Below are positions 1 through 8,263 of a stretch of 56,754 nucleotides of DNA, in pieces. The position numbers and the translations under genes are program-made. This DNA comes from Glycomyces algeriensis (lineage in GTDB: Bacteria > Actinomycetota > Actinomycetes > Mycobacteriales > Micromonosporaceae): NCBI RefSeq assembly GCF_027622855.1, contig NZ_JAPZVR010000007.1:226649-283402 (forward strand). The letters run 5' to 3'. The notes beneath the pieces are model-generated. The model was given only the letters and a program-made list of their open reading frames with translations. It was not told where the DNA came from and did no database searches. Numbering within the stretch: position 1 is the first letter of the stretch; each line of letters opens with the position of its first letter.

Positions 1-80
1 GGCCCGGGGGGCCGCCCCCCCCCGGGGGGGGGGGGGGGGGGCCCGCGCCGCCCCCCCCGGGGGGGGGGGGCCCCGCGGCC
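1..80. other. G/C homopolymer-rich contig edge
   Basis: The first 80 bases are almost only long runs of G and C, including one run of about twenty G. No coding or structural signal is visible. This looks like a low-quality or misassembled contig end rather than biology, although a natural G-tract cannot be excluded. Confidence 0.6.
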
Positions 81-92
81 CCGCCGCTCGGG

Positions 93-359
93 TCACAGGG
101 CGGCGCGGTGGCAGGCGTTCTCGGCGAGGCCCTGGCCCACGTTCGCCGCGGTGAGCTGGTCGACGCATCTGACGTGGCCGTCCCAGTGCTCGCCTTCGGC
201 GCAGGCCGCTGCGGCGATCGGGCCGATGCGGACGCCGTTCGCCTTGAGGTGGTCGGTGCAGGCCAGGGCGTCGGCGTGCGCGGGCGCGGCGAACGCGAGT
301 GCGGCGGCCGCGGTGAGCGCGAGTGCCGCGAGGCCCTGCGTGATCCTGTGGAGTGTCAT
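93..359 (-). CDS. small secreted hypothetical protein
   Basis: This is an 88-residue protein with a clear Sec signal peptide. A short basic start (MTLHRIT) is followed by an Ala/Leu-rich core and an AHA-type cleavage site near residue 29. The mature part is about 59 residues and holds four cysteines (roughly residues 34, 53, 65 and 83), which could form two disulfides outside the cell. The ATG is preceded by a good ribosome binding site (AGGGGAAG, about six bases upstream). It lies downstream of the transporter operon on the same strand, with a gap of about 110 bases, so it may be its last gene or independent. I do not recognise a family and assign no function. Confidence 0.65.
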   Translation of the reverse strand: MTLHRITQGLAALALTAAAALAFAAPAHADALACTDHLKANGVRIGPIAAAACAEGEHWDGHVRCVDQLTAANVGQGLAENACHRAAL

Positions 360-471
360 GCTGCGCTTCCCCTTTCGGTCGGCCGCCGGGCACGGCCGCA
401 GGTGAGCGTATGGCGGGCGGGGCCTCGCCGCGGCTGATCGCGTGAACCGTTGGATCGGCTTTCCGACAGCT

Positions 472-1935
472 TCAGGCCGCGCGGCCGGCCTCGATGCGGA
501 GCACGCGGTCGGCGAGGCGGGCGGCGACGGCCGGTTCGTGGGTGATGAGCAGGATCGTCAGTCCGCGCTCGGTCTTGAGGTCCGCGAGGAGGTCGAGGAC
601 GCCGTTGCGGGTGAGCGCGTCGAGGCCGGAGGTGATCTCGTCGCAGACCAGGACCTGCGGCCGGGCGGCGAGGGCGCGGGCGAGGGCGGCGCGCTGGAGC
701 TGGCCGCCGGAGAGCTTGTCGCGGCGCCGGGCGGCGGTCTCGGGTTCGAGGGCGACGTCGGCGAGGACGCGCGCGGCTTCGGCACGGGCCTGGTCGGGGG
801 TGAGGCCGCGGAGGCGGACGGCGCTGCGCGCCACCTGCTCGGCGATGCTGCGGTGCTCGTCGAAGGAGGCGCGGGCGTCTTGGAAGACGTACTGGACGCG
901 GGCGCGTTCGGCGCGGGTGCGGCGGCGTCCGCGCACGGGCAGCGGCTCGCCGTCGAGGTCGAGTGCCCCGGCGGCGGCCTGCTGGAGTCCGGCGATCGTG
1001 CGGGCGAGGGTGGTCTTGCCGGAGCCGGAGGCACCGAGGACGGCGAGGCATTCGCCTTGGCGCGCTTCGAAGTCGACGCCGTCGAGGAGGCGGGTGCGGC
1101 GGCTCCCGACGTGGACCGCGAGGCCCCGTCCGGCGATGCGGATCGGGGCCTGCGCATCACCGGCCAGGGCGGGCTCAGGATGGAGGGCGGCGAGGAGGCG
1201 GCGCGTGTAGTCGTGCCGGGGTTCGGCGAGGACCTGCGCGGCGGGGCCGCGTTCGGCGATGCGGCCGGCGTCGAGGACGAGCAGGTCGTCGGCGACGGCC
1301 GCGACGAGTTCGAGGTCGTGGCTGAGGAGGACTACGGCCATGCCGCCCTCGGCGGCGAGCCGGAGTTCGGCGGCGATCCGGTCGCGGTTGCCGAGGTCCT
1401 GGCCGGTGGTCGGCTCGTCGGCAACGAGGAGTCGCGCCTCGCACAGGAACGCCTGGGCGAGCACGAGCCGCTGCTGCTGGCCGCCGGAGAGCTGGTGCGG
1501 GAAGCGCCGCAGGAATGCGGGGTCGTCGAGGCCGACGCGGCGCATCGCGTCGCTGATGCGTTCGGCGGTGGCGGCGCGGGCGAGTGCGCTCCCGGCGCGG
1601 CGCGGCTGAAGGCGGCGGGCGTTGGCGATCTCGGTGAGGACGCCGCCGATGCGGCGGACCGGGTTGAGGACCGCGGCCGGGTGCTGCGGTAGGTACGCGG
1701 CGGGCACTTCGCCTGGGGCGCAGGTGAGGACGTCGACGCCCGCGACCTCCACGGTGCCGGTCGCGGTGACGCCGGGCTTGACCGCGCCGAGCAGGGCCGA
1801 GCCGATCGTGGTCTTGCCCGAGCCGGAGGCGCCGACGATGGCGAGGACCCGCCCGGCGTCGAGCGCGAAGTCGACGTCCGCGACGAGGGTCCTCCCGGCG
1901 GCTTCGGCGCGGAGGCCCGTGACGTGCACGCTCAT
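472..1935 (-). CDS. fused two-domain ABC transporter ATPase (peptide/nickel/opine uptake class)
   Basis: This 487-residue protein carries two complete ABC ATPase domains and would power uptake through the two permeases encoded just upstream. Domain 1 has Walker A GASGSGKT (about 35-42), signature LSGGQQQR (about 149-156) and Walker B LLVADEP. Domain 2 has Walker A GASGSGKT (about 301-308), signature LSGGQLQR and VLVCDE. In related systems (DppD/DppF, NikD/NikE, CntD/CntF) the two ATPases are usually separate, so this is a DF fusion. The ATG overlaps the stop of the upstream permease in an ATGA arrangement, which indicates translational coupling. An in-frame extension upstream of this ATG is just the permease gene read in another frame. 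The substrate cannot be read from the sequence. Confidence 0.9.
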   Translation of the reverse strand: MSVHVTGLRAEAAGRTLVADVDFALDAGRVLAIVGASGSGKTTIGSALLGAVKPGVTATGTVEVAGVDVLTCAPGEVPAAYLPQHPAAVLNPVRRIGGVLTEIANARRLQPRRAGSALARAATAERISDAMRRVGLDDPAFLRRFPHQLSGGQQQRLVLAQAFLCEARLLVADEPTTGQDLGNRDRIAAELRLAAEGGMAVVLLSHDLELVAAVADDLLVLDAGRIAERGPAAQVLAEPRHDYTRRLLAALHPEPALAGDAQAPIRIAGRGLAVHVGSRRTRLLDGVDFEARQGECLAVLGASGSGKTTLARTIAGLQQAAAGALDLDGEPLPVRGRRRTRAERARVQYVFQDARASFDEHRSIAEQVARSAVRLRGLTPDQARAEAARVLADVALEPETAARRRDKLSGGQLQRAALARALAARPQVLVCDEITSGLDALTRNGVLDLLADLKTERGLTILLITHEPAVAARLADRVLRIEAGRAA

Positions 1936-3386
1936 GCGGTCGCCTTTCGGTTCAGGAGCCGGTCGAACAGCAGGTTGAGGCCGACCGAGAGCGCGACGAG
2001 CAGCGCGGCCGGGAGCACGACGCCCCAGGGGGAGAGGAAGATCCCGCCGCGGTTGACGTCGACCATCACGGCCCAGTCGCTGGCCTCCGGGCCCGCGCCG
2101 ACGCCGAGGAAGCTCGCGGCGGCCACGAGGTAGAACGCGCCGACGAGCCGCACGCCGGCGTCGGCGGCCACGGTGGGGAGGATCGACCTGGCGATGTACC
2201 CGATCAGGATGCGCCCGCGGCTCTCGCCTTGCAGCCACATGGCTTCGACCGCAGGGCGGCGGGCGACTTCGAGGGCGGCGGCGCGCACGATCCGGGCGAT
2301 GTCGGGCAGGTTCACGAGCGCGACGATGAGGACGAGCATCCAGGCCGTGGGCGGGGCGATCGAGGCGAGCAGCAGCATGAGGAGGAGCGAGGGCAGGGCG
2401 AGGAGGAGGTCGAAGGGGCGCATGAGGACTTCGTCGAGCCACCGGTGGCGGGTCGCGGCGGCGGCGAGGCCGATCGGGAGCCCGACGAGGAACGCGATGG
2501 CGGTCGCCGCGGCGGCGGTGACGACGATGCCCCAGCCGCCGTCGAGGAGCCCGTCGAGGACGCTCGAGCCGAGGTGGTCGGTGCCGGGCCAGGGCGCGGC
2601 CGGGTCGAACGGCTGGGTCCGGTCGCCCGCGGGGACCGGCAGGAACGGGCCGACGAGGGCGATCCCGAGCGGCACGGCGAGGAGCGCGGTGAGCGCGATG
2701 CGTTCCCAGAGGGATTTGCGGCGATCCGGGGGTCGGGAGTGTCGGGATTCGAGCGCCCCCGATTGCAAGGGTCCCACGGGGGTACGACGGTCGGGAGCGG
2801 TCGTCGCCCCCGCGGTCGGGTGTGTCGCGACGCTGGTGCCCCCGGTTTCAAGGGTGCCAGGAGGGTCCGACAGGACGTCGGGGCCGAGGCGGCGTGAGCT
2901 GCTTTCGTGCGAGTTCGTGCTGAGGGCTTCCGAGTCGAGGCGCTGTGCGCCGCCTGCGGATGAATTCGGTTTGAGGGCTTCGGAGTCGGGTCCACCTGAA
3001 CCGACCGCGGTCGGGCGCGGTTCGGGCGCTCGGGGTTCCGGTAGGTGCGATCCGGCCGGGTGAGGGTCGGCCTCGGGCGCTTGAGGATCGGGCCGCCGGG
3101 TGCCGTCCGCTGCGAGAGTTTGCAGTTTCGAGGGACGCGAACCGCCCGAGTGCGGGTCAGCCTCGGGCGCTTCAGGATCGGACCGCCGGGTGCCGTCCGC
3201 GGTCGGGCGCGGCCCGGGCGCTGCGGGATCGGGCCGACGGACGTCACTCGCGGTCGGGCTCGGTTGAGGGGCTCGGGATTGCGGTGCGTGCGACCCGTTT
3301 AGGGGCGGTTCGGCTTCGAGCGCCGCGGGATCGGGCCGGCGGGTTTTGCTTGTGGCCGGGCGCTGTTCAGGGGATTCTGGGCTCAT
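1932..3386 (-). CDS. ABC transporter permease (DppC/NikC type) with a repetitive N-terminal extension
   Basis: This is a 484-residue inner-membrane permease. The last 255 residues or so, from about LWERIALTALL, look like a normal DppC/NikC/OppC subunit: a first membrane helix, then a binding-protein-dependent transport domain with an EAA-like loop (EVARRPAVEAMWLQGES) and several hydrophobic segments. The first 220 residues or so are unusual. They are hydrophilic, Pro/Asp/Arg/Ser-rich and built of degenerate repeats of about 17 residues (for example RRPDPQAPEADPHPAGS). Family members usually have about 280-310 residues, so this tail is extra and should lie in the cytoplasm. The gene overlaps its neighbours on both sides by ATGA. 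The function is confident as a permease, unknown for the tail. Confidence 0.88.
   Translation of the reverse strand: MSPESPEQRPATSKTRRPDPAALEAEPPLNGSHAPQSRAPQPSPTASDVRRPDPAAPGPRPTADGTRRSDPEAPEADPHSGGSRPSKLQTLAADGTRRPDPQAPEADPHPAGSHLPEPRAPEPRPTAVGSGGPDSEALKPNSSAGGAQRLDSEALSTNSHESSSRRLGPDVLSDPPGTLETGGTSVATHPTAGATTAPDRRTPVGPLQSGALESRHSRPPDRRKSLWERIALTALLAVPLGIALVGPFLPVPAGDRTQPFDPAAPWPGTDHLGSSVLDGLLDGGWGIVVTAAAATAIAFLVGLPIGLAAAATRHRWLDEVLMRPFDLLLALPSLLLMLLLASIAPPTAWMLVLIVALVNLPDIARIVRAAALEVARRPAVEAMWLQGESRGRILIGYIARSILPTVAADAGVRLVGAFYLVAAASFLGVGAGPEASDWAVMVDVNRGGIFLSPWGVVLPAALLVALSVGLNLLFDRLLNRKATA
2883..3341 (-). repeat. degenerate 51-bp coding minisatellite in the DppC-like permease gene
   Basis: The DNA encoding about residues 16-168 of the permease is made of imperfect units near 51 bp (17 codons). 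The motif TCGGGCGCTT followed by a GGATCGGxCCGCCGGGTGCC-like block recurs near 3070 and 3163. Units keep the reading frame and encode variants of RRxDPEAPEADPHxGGS. The number of good copies is about six or seven, with one shortened unit. Confidence 0.75.
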
Positions 3387-4324
3387 CGGGCGACCTCCAT
3401 GCGGGGAGCGAGGCGGAACGCGACGAGGTCGGCCGCGAGGTTCACCAGGACCGTGGTCGCGCCGAAGACCACCGCGATCCCCTGCACCACAGGGAGGTCG
3501 CGAGCGTTCACGGCGTCGACGAGGGCCGTGCCGAGTCCGGGAATGACGAAGACGCTCTCGACGACGATCACCCCGCCCAGCAGCCAGTCGGCCGTGCGGG
3601 CGATCTGCGCGGTCGCGGGGGTGACCGCGTTCGGCAGGGCGTGCGCGAGCACGACCCGCCGCTCCGAGACGCCGGCCCGGCGCGCATGGGCGACGTACTC
3701 GGAGTCGAGCGCCTCGATCATCCCGGCCCGCACGAGCCGCGCGATCGAGCAGATCGGGCGCGCCAGCAGGACCAGCAAGGGCAGCACCAGGACCGCGGGC
3801 TCGGCCAGCAGCGACGGCACGCCGACCGCGGTCGGCGGCAGCCACGCGAGGCCGATCGCGAAGACGCTCACCAGCAGCACCGCCAGCGCGAACTCGGGCA
3901 CCGAGTACAGGCCCACGGTGAACGTGGTGATGATCCGGTCGGGCCAGCGGCCCTGCCGCCGGGCGGCGGCGACGCCGAGCCCGATCGACAAGGGCAGCAG
4001 GAGGATCAGCGTCGCGGCGGCGAGGATGAGCGTCGGTTCGAGCGCGGTGGCGAGCAGGTCGGCGACCGGCCGTCCGGACACGATGGACGCGCCGAAGTCG
4101 CCGGTGAGGAGTCCGCCGAGCCAGTCGGCGAGCCGTGCGAGCGCGGGTTCGTCGAGGTGCATCTGCTCGCGAATGCGGGCGATGTTGGCGGGGTCGGGCT
4201 GGTCCCCGGCGAGGGCGACGGCCGCGTCGCCGGGGAGCAGCTCGACGAGTGCGAACGCGAGCACCGCGACCGCGAGGACCTGGACCGCGCCGAGGCCGAT
4301 CCGCTTGGCCGCGTATGCGAGCAC
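3383..4324 (-). CDS. ABC transporter permease (DppB/NikB type)
   Basis: This 313-residue permease matches the DppB/NikB/OppB family in length and layout. It has an N-terminal membrane helix (GLGAVQVLAVAVLAFALVEL), a periplasmic loop with the family hallmark GDxxxxLAGDQPDP...REQMHLDEP, then five further hydrophobic segments and an EAA-like loop (LDSEYVAHARRAGVSERRVVLAHALPNA). I chose the GTG at 4324 because it overlaps the TAG stop of the upstream binding-protein gene by one base (TAGTG) and gives the normal family length; the longer in-frame extension is that gene read out of frame. Together with the downstream permease it would form the membrane channel of the importer. Confidence 0.9.
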   Translation of the reverse strand: MLAYAAKRIGLGAVQVLAVAVLAFALVELLPGDAAVALAGDQPDPANIARIREQMHLDEPALARLADWLGGLLTGDFGASIVSGRPVADLLATALEPTLILAAATLILLLPLSIGLGVAAARRQGRWPDRIITTFTVGLYSVPEFALAVLLVSVFAIGLAWLPPTAVGVPSLLAEPAVLVLPLLVLLARPICSIARLVRAGMIEALDSEYVAHARRAGVSERRVVLAHALPNAVTPATAQIARTADWLLGGVIVVESVFVIPGLGTALVDAVNARDLPVVQGIAVVFGATTVLVNLAADLVAFRLAPRMEVAR

Positions 4325-5871
4325 TAGTCCATCCAGACCTTGTCGAAGCGGGCCCAGTCGAGGGTGTTCGCGGGGGCCTGCTCGACGCCGTGGACGCCGG
4401 GGAGGGTGCCGATGATCCAGTCGGCGAAGCCCCAGACGAGGTAGCCGCCCTCGTCGTGGAGGCGCTGCTGGATCTCCTGATAAAGCTGGTCGCGCGCTGC
4501 TTCGTCCGCTGTGGACTGGAGCTGGAGGTACAGCTCGTCGAAGTCCGCGTGGTGCCACTGGGTGACGTTGGTCGGGGATTCGGTGAGGAGCCGCTGCGAG
4601 ATGTGGGAGGCGATGGGCATCGCGCCGGAGCGGTAGGAGGCGATCTGGCCCTCGGTGAGGACCTCCGACCAGTAGGTGTCGGCGTTGCGCTCGTTGATCT
4701 CGACGTCGACGCCGGCTTCGCGCACCTGCTCGGCGAAGATCTGGGCGGCTTCGGTGAAGCCGGAGCCGACGTCGGCCGTGTCGAGGGTGATCGTCTCGAC
4801 GCCGGCTTCGGCGAGCAGCGCAGTGGCCGTGGCGAGGTCGCGTTCGCGCTGGGGGATGTGGGCCGCGTAGTGCTCGAAGCCGAGGCCGTACAGGTCGTTG
4901 CCGGTCTGGCCGCGCCCGGAGAGGACGGACTCGACGAGCTCGTCGCGGTCGCAGAGCAGGAACATCGCTTGGCGCACACGGGGGTCGTCGAAGGGCGCGC
5001 GGTCGGTCTTCATGGCGAAGCCGAGCATGTTCGAGCCGGGGGAGGCGACGAGCGCGACGGCGTCGTTCGCCTCGTTGGCGCGGGCGGTGGTGGCCGAGAG
5101 GTCGTGGGCGTACTCGACCTGGCCGCCCAGGAGCGCGTTGATGCGCGCCGACTCCTCGTCGGCGACGACGATCTGGAGCCGGTCGAGCTTCGGGGCGCCG
5201 TCCCAGTACTCGTCGAAGCGTTCGACGGTGAACTCGCTGCCGGGCGTGAAGGACACGAACTTGAACGGGCCCGAGCCGACGGGAGCGTCGAAGGTGTCGG
5301 ACCCTTCGGGGACGATGTAGGCACCGAAGGCGGCGAGGCAGTTCGGGAACTCGGCGAGGTGGTGCTTGAGCACGAACTCGACGGTCCGGTCGTCGACGGC
5401 CCGGCTGGCATCGAGGTCGATCGGGGTCAGGTCGGACTTGGCGCGGAAGGTCTCCTCAGGGTTCGCGATGCGCCGGTAGCTGTAGAGCACGTCGGCCGCG
5501 CGGACGGGGCTGCCGTCGTGGAAGGCCGCTTCGCGCAGGGACACGGTCCAGACGGTGAGGTCGGCGTCGGGCGTCCAGGATTCGGCGAGGCGCGGCACGG
5601 CGGCCATGTCGGCGCCGAGGTCGGCGAGCTTGTCGTACACGGCTTTCGCGCGTGCGGCGTCGGCGAAGAGGTTGACGCGGTGGGGGTCGATGGTCTCGTC
5701 GGCACCGCCGCCTGCGAAGGCCGCGCGGAGGGTGCCGCCGGTCTTCGGGCCGGTCGCGGCGGGCTCAGAGCCGCACGCGGCGAGCACGGCGCCCGAAGCG
5801 GCGACGGCGAGCCCGGCGGCGCTGAGGACGACGCGGCGGCTCAAGTGGGGGCGGTTCGGCTGCTGGGTCAT
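4324..5871 (-). CDS. extracellular solute-binding lipoprotein, family 5
   Basis: This 515-residue lipoprotein would capture substrate outside the membrane and deliver it to the downstream permeases. The N-terminus has an SRR pair before a hydrophobic segment and ends in a lipobox, LAAC (lipidated Cys about residue 33). Family 5 (DppA/NikA/OppA) features follow: GGTLRAAF, a DP-rich first lobe, a conserved FHDGSPVRAADVLYSYRR block (usually HDG...F/T..DV.ys..R), GSGPFKF and a C-terminal W-rich part. The ATG at 5871 has AAGGA seven bases upstream and overlaps the stop of the upstream MFS gene (ATGA). An ATG nine codons earlier is possible but less well placed. Family 5 members bind peptides, nickel-chelates or opine metallophores, and the ligand here is not evident. 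Confidence 0.9.
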   Translation of the reverse strand: MTQQPNRPHLSRRVVLSAAGLAVAASGAVLAACGSEPAATGPKTGGTLRAAFAGGGADETIDPHRVNLFADAARAKAVYDKLADLGADMAAVPRLAESWTPDADLTVWTVSLREAAFHDGSPVRAADVLYSYRRIANPEETFRAKSDLTPIDLDASRAVDDRTVEFVLKHHLAEFPNCLAAFGAYIVPEGSDTFDAPVGSGPFKFVSFTPGSEFTVERFDEYWDGAPKLDRLQIVVADEESARINALLGGQVEYAHDLSATTARANEANDAVALVASPGSNMLGFAMKTDRAPFDDPRVRQAMFLLCDRDELVESVLSGRGQTGNDLYGLGFEHYAAHIPQRERDLATATALLAEAGVETITLDTADVGSGFTEAAQIFAEQVREAGVDVEINERNADTYWSEVLTEGQIASYRSGAMPIASHISQRLLTESPTNVTQWHHADFDELYLQLQSTADEAARDQLYQEIQQRLHDEGGYLVWGFADWIIGTLPGVHGVEQAPANTLDWARFDKVWMD

Positions 5872-7634
5872 GTCGGTTCCTTCATGGTTGCGGTGCAAGA
5901 GGTTCGCGCGGCACTGCGCGGAGGGGAGAGGTGGGAGACGGTGCCGCCGGGTTCGGCGCGAATCGCGGAGGCGGCGACGTTCTGCTGAGGCGAGGCGGCG
6001 GTGCTCGGATCGCCCGCGGAGGGCTCGACGCCGTGCGAATCGCCGTGCGGAGAGGTCTCGGACGATCCGCGACCCGGAGCCGAGGTCTGCGGTGACGGCC
6101 CGGGAGCGGCTGCGGCGGGGGACGCGCTATGCGGTGCGGCTGTTGAGTCCGCACTGTGCGCCGCGGCCTGCAGTTCAGTGCGGGGAGCGGCTGGGGCAGG
6201 TGAGGTGCCATGCGGCGCGGCCGTCATGAACGCACCGGCCTGGGGTGCGATGGGCGGCGCGTTTCGGTGGGCGGCAGCAGCGGGCAACGCGCTGCGCCGT
6301 GCAGCCGTTGCGGATGCGCGGACCTTCGCTACGAGGGACGGCGCATTTTCGGGGCCCGCTGCGGCAGGCGACGGGACCTGGGAGGCAAGCGTCGAAGACG
6401 CATCGGCCGGGGTCGCGACCGGCTGCTGCGCGGCCGCGAGCGAGCGCGACCCCCGCAGCCCGGCGACGGCTGCGGCCGAGGCGAGCCCCAGGAGCGCGCA
6501 GCACAGCCACGACATCCAGGCCGCGCCGTCGCCAGCGAGGTCGGCGACGAGGCCGACGGCGCTGGTGCCGATCGCGGCCACCACGCCGGAGAGGAGGTAG
6601 TAGACGCCAAAGTACGTGCCCGTGAGCCCTTGCGGCGCATAGCCGGGGATGAGTTCCATGACGAACGGCTGCGCGATCATCACCCCGAGCGACAGCAGCA
6701 GCGCGGCCACGAGCACGGCGGCGAAATGCAGGCCGGGGGCGCCGGCGGGCAGGAGGATCGGCGGCAGGAACGCCGCGCCGATCAGGGCCATGCCCAAGGC
6801 GATCGCCGCCTCCCGGCTCAGATGCCGCTGGCACCAGGCGGTGCTGCGCACCTGCAGCCCGAGCGTCACCACCGTCGACGCGCCGAAGACCGCAGCGGTC
6901 GCCCAAGCGGTGCCCGTCGCGTCCACCGCGGCTTTCGGCAGCAGCAGGTACAGCTGGTTCTGGAGTGCGAACAGCGCAGCGGTGGCGAGCGTGAACGCCA
7001 GGAAGCCCTTGTCCGCGAATGCCTCCCGCCATCCGCCGAGCACTGTCGTCGCGGCCTTCGGCGCCCGGTGCCGCGGCAGGGCCAGCATCTGCGCGACCGC
7101 CAGCGCCAGGAACACCAGCGCCGAGACCAAGGCGCCCAACCGGAAGTCGACGATCACGAGCGCGCTGCCGACCACCGGCCCGAGGCACATCCCGGTGTTG
7201 GCGAACAGGTTGAACAGCGCGAACGCCTCCGCCCGCCGCTCACCCGCCGCCTCGGCGACGTACGCGCGCACCGCCGGGTTGAACAGTGCCCCCGCGACGC
7301 CGCTGACCACTGACGCGGCGATGAGCACCCCGAACGAAGGCGTCAGCGCGAACAGCCCGAACCCGACTGCGCGGAGCAGGCACCCGGCGATGATGACCCC
7401 GCGCGGCCCGAGCCGGTCCGAGGCCGTGCCGCCGATCAGGAACAGGCCCTGCTGGGCCAGGTTGCGGACCCCGAGGACGATGCCGATCGCGGCGAGCGAC
7501 ATCCCCGCGGAGGCCTCGAGGTGCACCGCGAGGTAGGGGATGACCATGTAGAAGCCGAGGTTGACGCCGAGCTGGTTCACCAGGAGCAGCCGCACGGGGA
7601 GCGGCTGGTCCGTGAAGGACCGTATGGTGCGCAA
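5868..7634 (-). CDS. MFS exporter with long Ala/Pro/Ser-rich C-terminal tail
   Basis: This is a 588-residue major facilitator superfamily transporter. The first 395 residues or so hold about twelve hydrophobic segments and the DHA1-type signature between helices 2 and 3 (GGTASDRLGPR), which points to drug/H+ antiport-like export. The last 190 residues are hydrophilic and dominated by Ala, Pro, Ser, His and Thr, with short repeated words such as AAPHxxSPAP and AAAHSAD; a tail of this size is unusual. The proposed TTG start follows GAGG at four bases; this start is uncertain. It is the first gene of the operon and is coupled by ATGA overlap to the binding protein. An exporter next to a full importer recalls metallophore systems such as the staphylococcal cnt locus, but no biosynthesis genes are present. 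Confidence 0.82.
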   Translation of the reverse strand: MRTIRSFTDQPLPVRLLLVNQLGVNLGFYMVIPYLAVHLEASAGMSLAAIGIVLGVRNLAQQGLFLIGGTASDRLGPRGVIIAGCLLRAVGFGLFALTPSFGVLIAASVVSGVAGALFNPAVRAYVAEAAGERRAEAFALFNLFANTGMCLGPVVGSALVIVDFRLGALVSALVFLALAVAQMLALPRHRAPKAATTVLGGWREAFADKGFLAFTLATAALFALQNQLYLLLPKAAVDATGTAWATAAVFGASTVVTLGLQVRSTAWCQRHLSREAAIALGMALIGAAFLPPILLPAGAPGLHFAAVLVAALLLSLGVMIAQPFVMELIPGYAPQGLTGTYFGVYYLLSGVVAAIGTSAVGLVADLAGDGAAWMSWLCCALLGLASAAAVAGLRGSRSLAAAQQPVATPADASSTLASQVPSPAAAGPENAPSLVAKVRASATAARRSALPAAAAHRNAPPIAPQAGAFMTAAPHGTSPAPAAPRTELQAAAHSADSTAAPHSASPAAAAPGPSPQTSAPGRGSSETSPHGDSHGVEPSAGDPSTAASPQQNVAASAIRAEPGGTVSHLSPPRSAARTSCTATMKEPT

Positions 7635-7694
7635 GGGACCTCACCAGGGCAGGGGCGACGCGGGGAAGCGCCGGGGGCGGTCGGATTCGACAAA

Positions 7695-7718
7695 GATAAC
7701 GGAACTCGTTTTCATTAG
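7695..7718. promoter_or_regulatory. AT-rich partial dyad between divergent MFS operon and AraC gene
   Basis: The 163-base divergent intergenic region is mostly GC-rich but contains an island with AACGGAACTCGTT, an inverted AACG/CGTT pair with five bases between, next to TTTTCATTA. On the minus strand it reads as TAATGAAAACGAGTTCCG, which resembles actinobacterial metal-repressor boxes of the TGAAAAyynnTTTTCA kind only loosely. It may be an operator for the transporter operon. This is an inference from position and composition. Confidence 0.35.
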
Positions 7719-7797
7719 TACGGGTCAAACTCCCGGATGTGACCTGTCTCCGCCCATGCGATCATCGGCATACGCGCACATGACCTCGGAGGATGCC

Positions 7798-8196
7798 GTG
7801 AAGACCCCAGGCGAAGACCAGAACCGCCGGCTCCTGCGCGCCCGCGACGCCATGGACCGCAGCTTCGCCGAACCCCTCGACGTGCCCGCCCTCGCCCGCG
7901 TCGCCCTCATGTCCCCCGCCCACTTCAGCCGCCAGTTCCGCGCCGCCTTCGGCGAGACCCCGCACCGCTACCTCCAGCGCCGCCGGATCGAACGCGCCTG
8001 CGCCATGCTCCGCGACTCCGATGCCACCGTCACCGAGATCGCCCTCAACGTCGGCTTCGACAGCCTCGGCACCTTCTCCCGCACGTTCAGCGCCCTCATC
8101 GGCCGCTCCCCCACGCAGTACCGCGCGCAAGCGGCCCCGCTCAACGCCCCCGTCTGCTTCGTCAAGAGCTGGACCAGGCCGAGCAGCTACGGCTGA
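7798..8196 (+). CDS. stand-alone AraC-type DNA-binding regulator
   Basis: This 132-residue protein consists almost entirely of the AraC/XylS DNA-binding domain with its two helix-turn-helix units. The first is LDVPALARVALMSPAHFSRQFRAAFGETPHRYLQRRRIERA and the second, VTEIALNVGFDSLGTFSRTFSALIGRSPTQYR, carries the family's conserved GF.s...FsR.F....G.sP..yR pattern. There is no ligand-binding domain. I chose the GTG at 7798 because GGAGG lies five bases upstream; the longer ATG-initiated frame has no such site. The following VOC gene starts 67 bases downstream, a pairing common in actinomycetes. It is divergent from the transporter operon, so it might regulate the VOC gene, the transporter or both. 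Confidence 0.85.
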   Translation: MKTPGEDQNRRLLRARDAMDRSFAEPLDVPALARVALMSPAHFSRQFRAAFGETPHRYLQRRRIERACAMLRDSDATVTEIALNVGFDSLGTFSRTFSALIGRSPTQYRAQAAPLNAPVCFVKSWTRPSSYG

Positions 8197-8251
8197 GCAC
8201 GCGGTCGTCTTCCGAGCATTTTTGGATAAGCCTCCGCGGCCCCGGCGCCCA

Positions 8252-8263
8252 TAGGCTGGGGAC
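8252..8263 (+). promoter_or_regulatory. -10 element (TAGGCT) of a likely leaderless VOC transcript
   Basis: TAGGCT at 8252-8257 is followed by six bases and the ATG of the VOC gene. This spacing places the transcription start at or next to the A of the ATG, as is common in actinobacterial leaderless mRNAs. The GGGGA between them could instead act as a very close ribosome binding site. Confidence 0.5.

Noticed and set aside
1..80. Biological G-quadruplex element
   Set aside because: Position at the window edge and homopolymer quality suggest an assembly artefact.
442..1692. 416-residue open frame on the plus strand and others opposite the transporter operon
   Set aside because: They are Gly/Glu/Ala-rich shadows created by high GC codon bias. 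The minus-strand genes have clear motifs and coupled starts.
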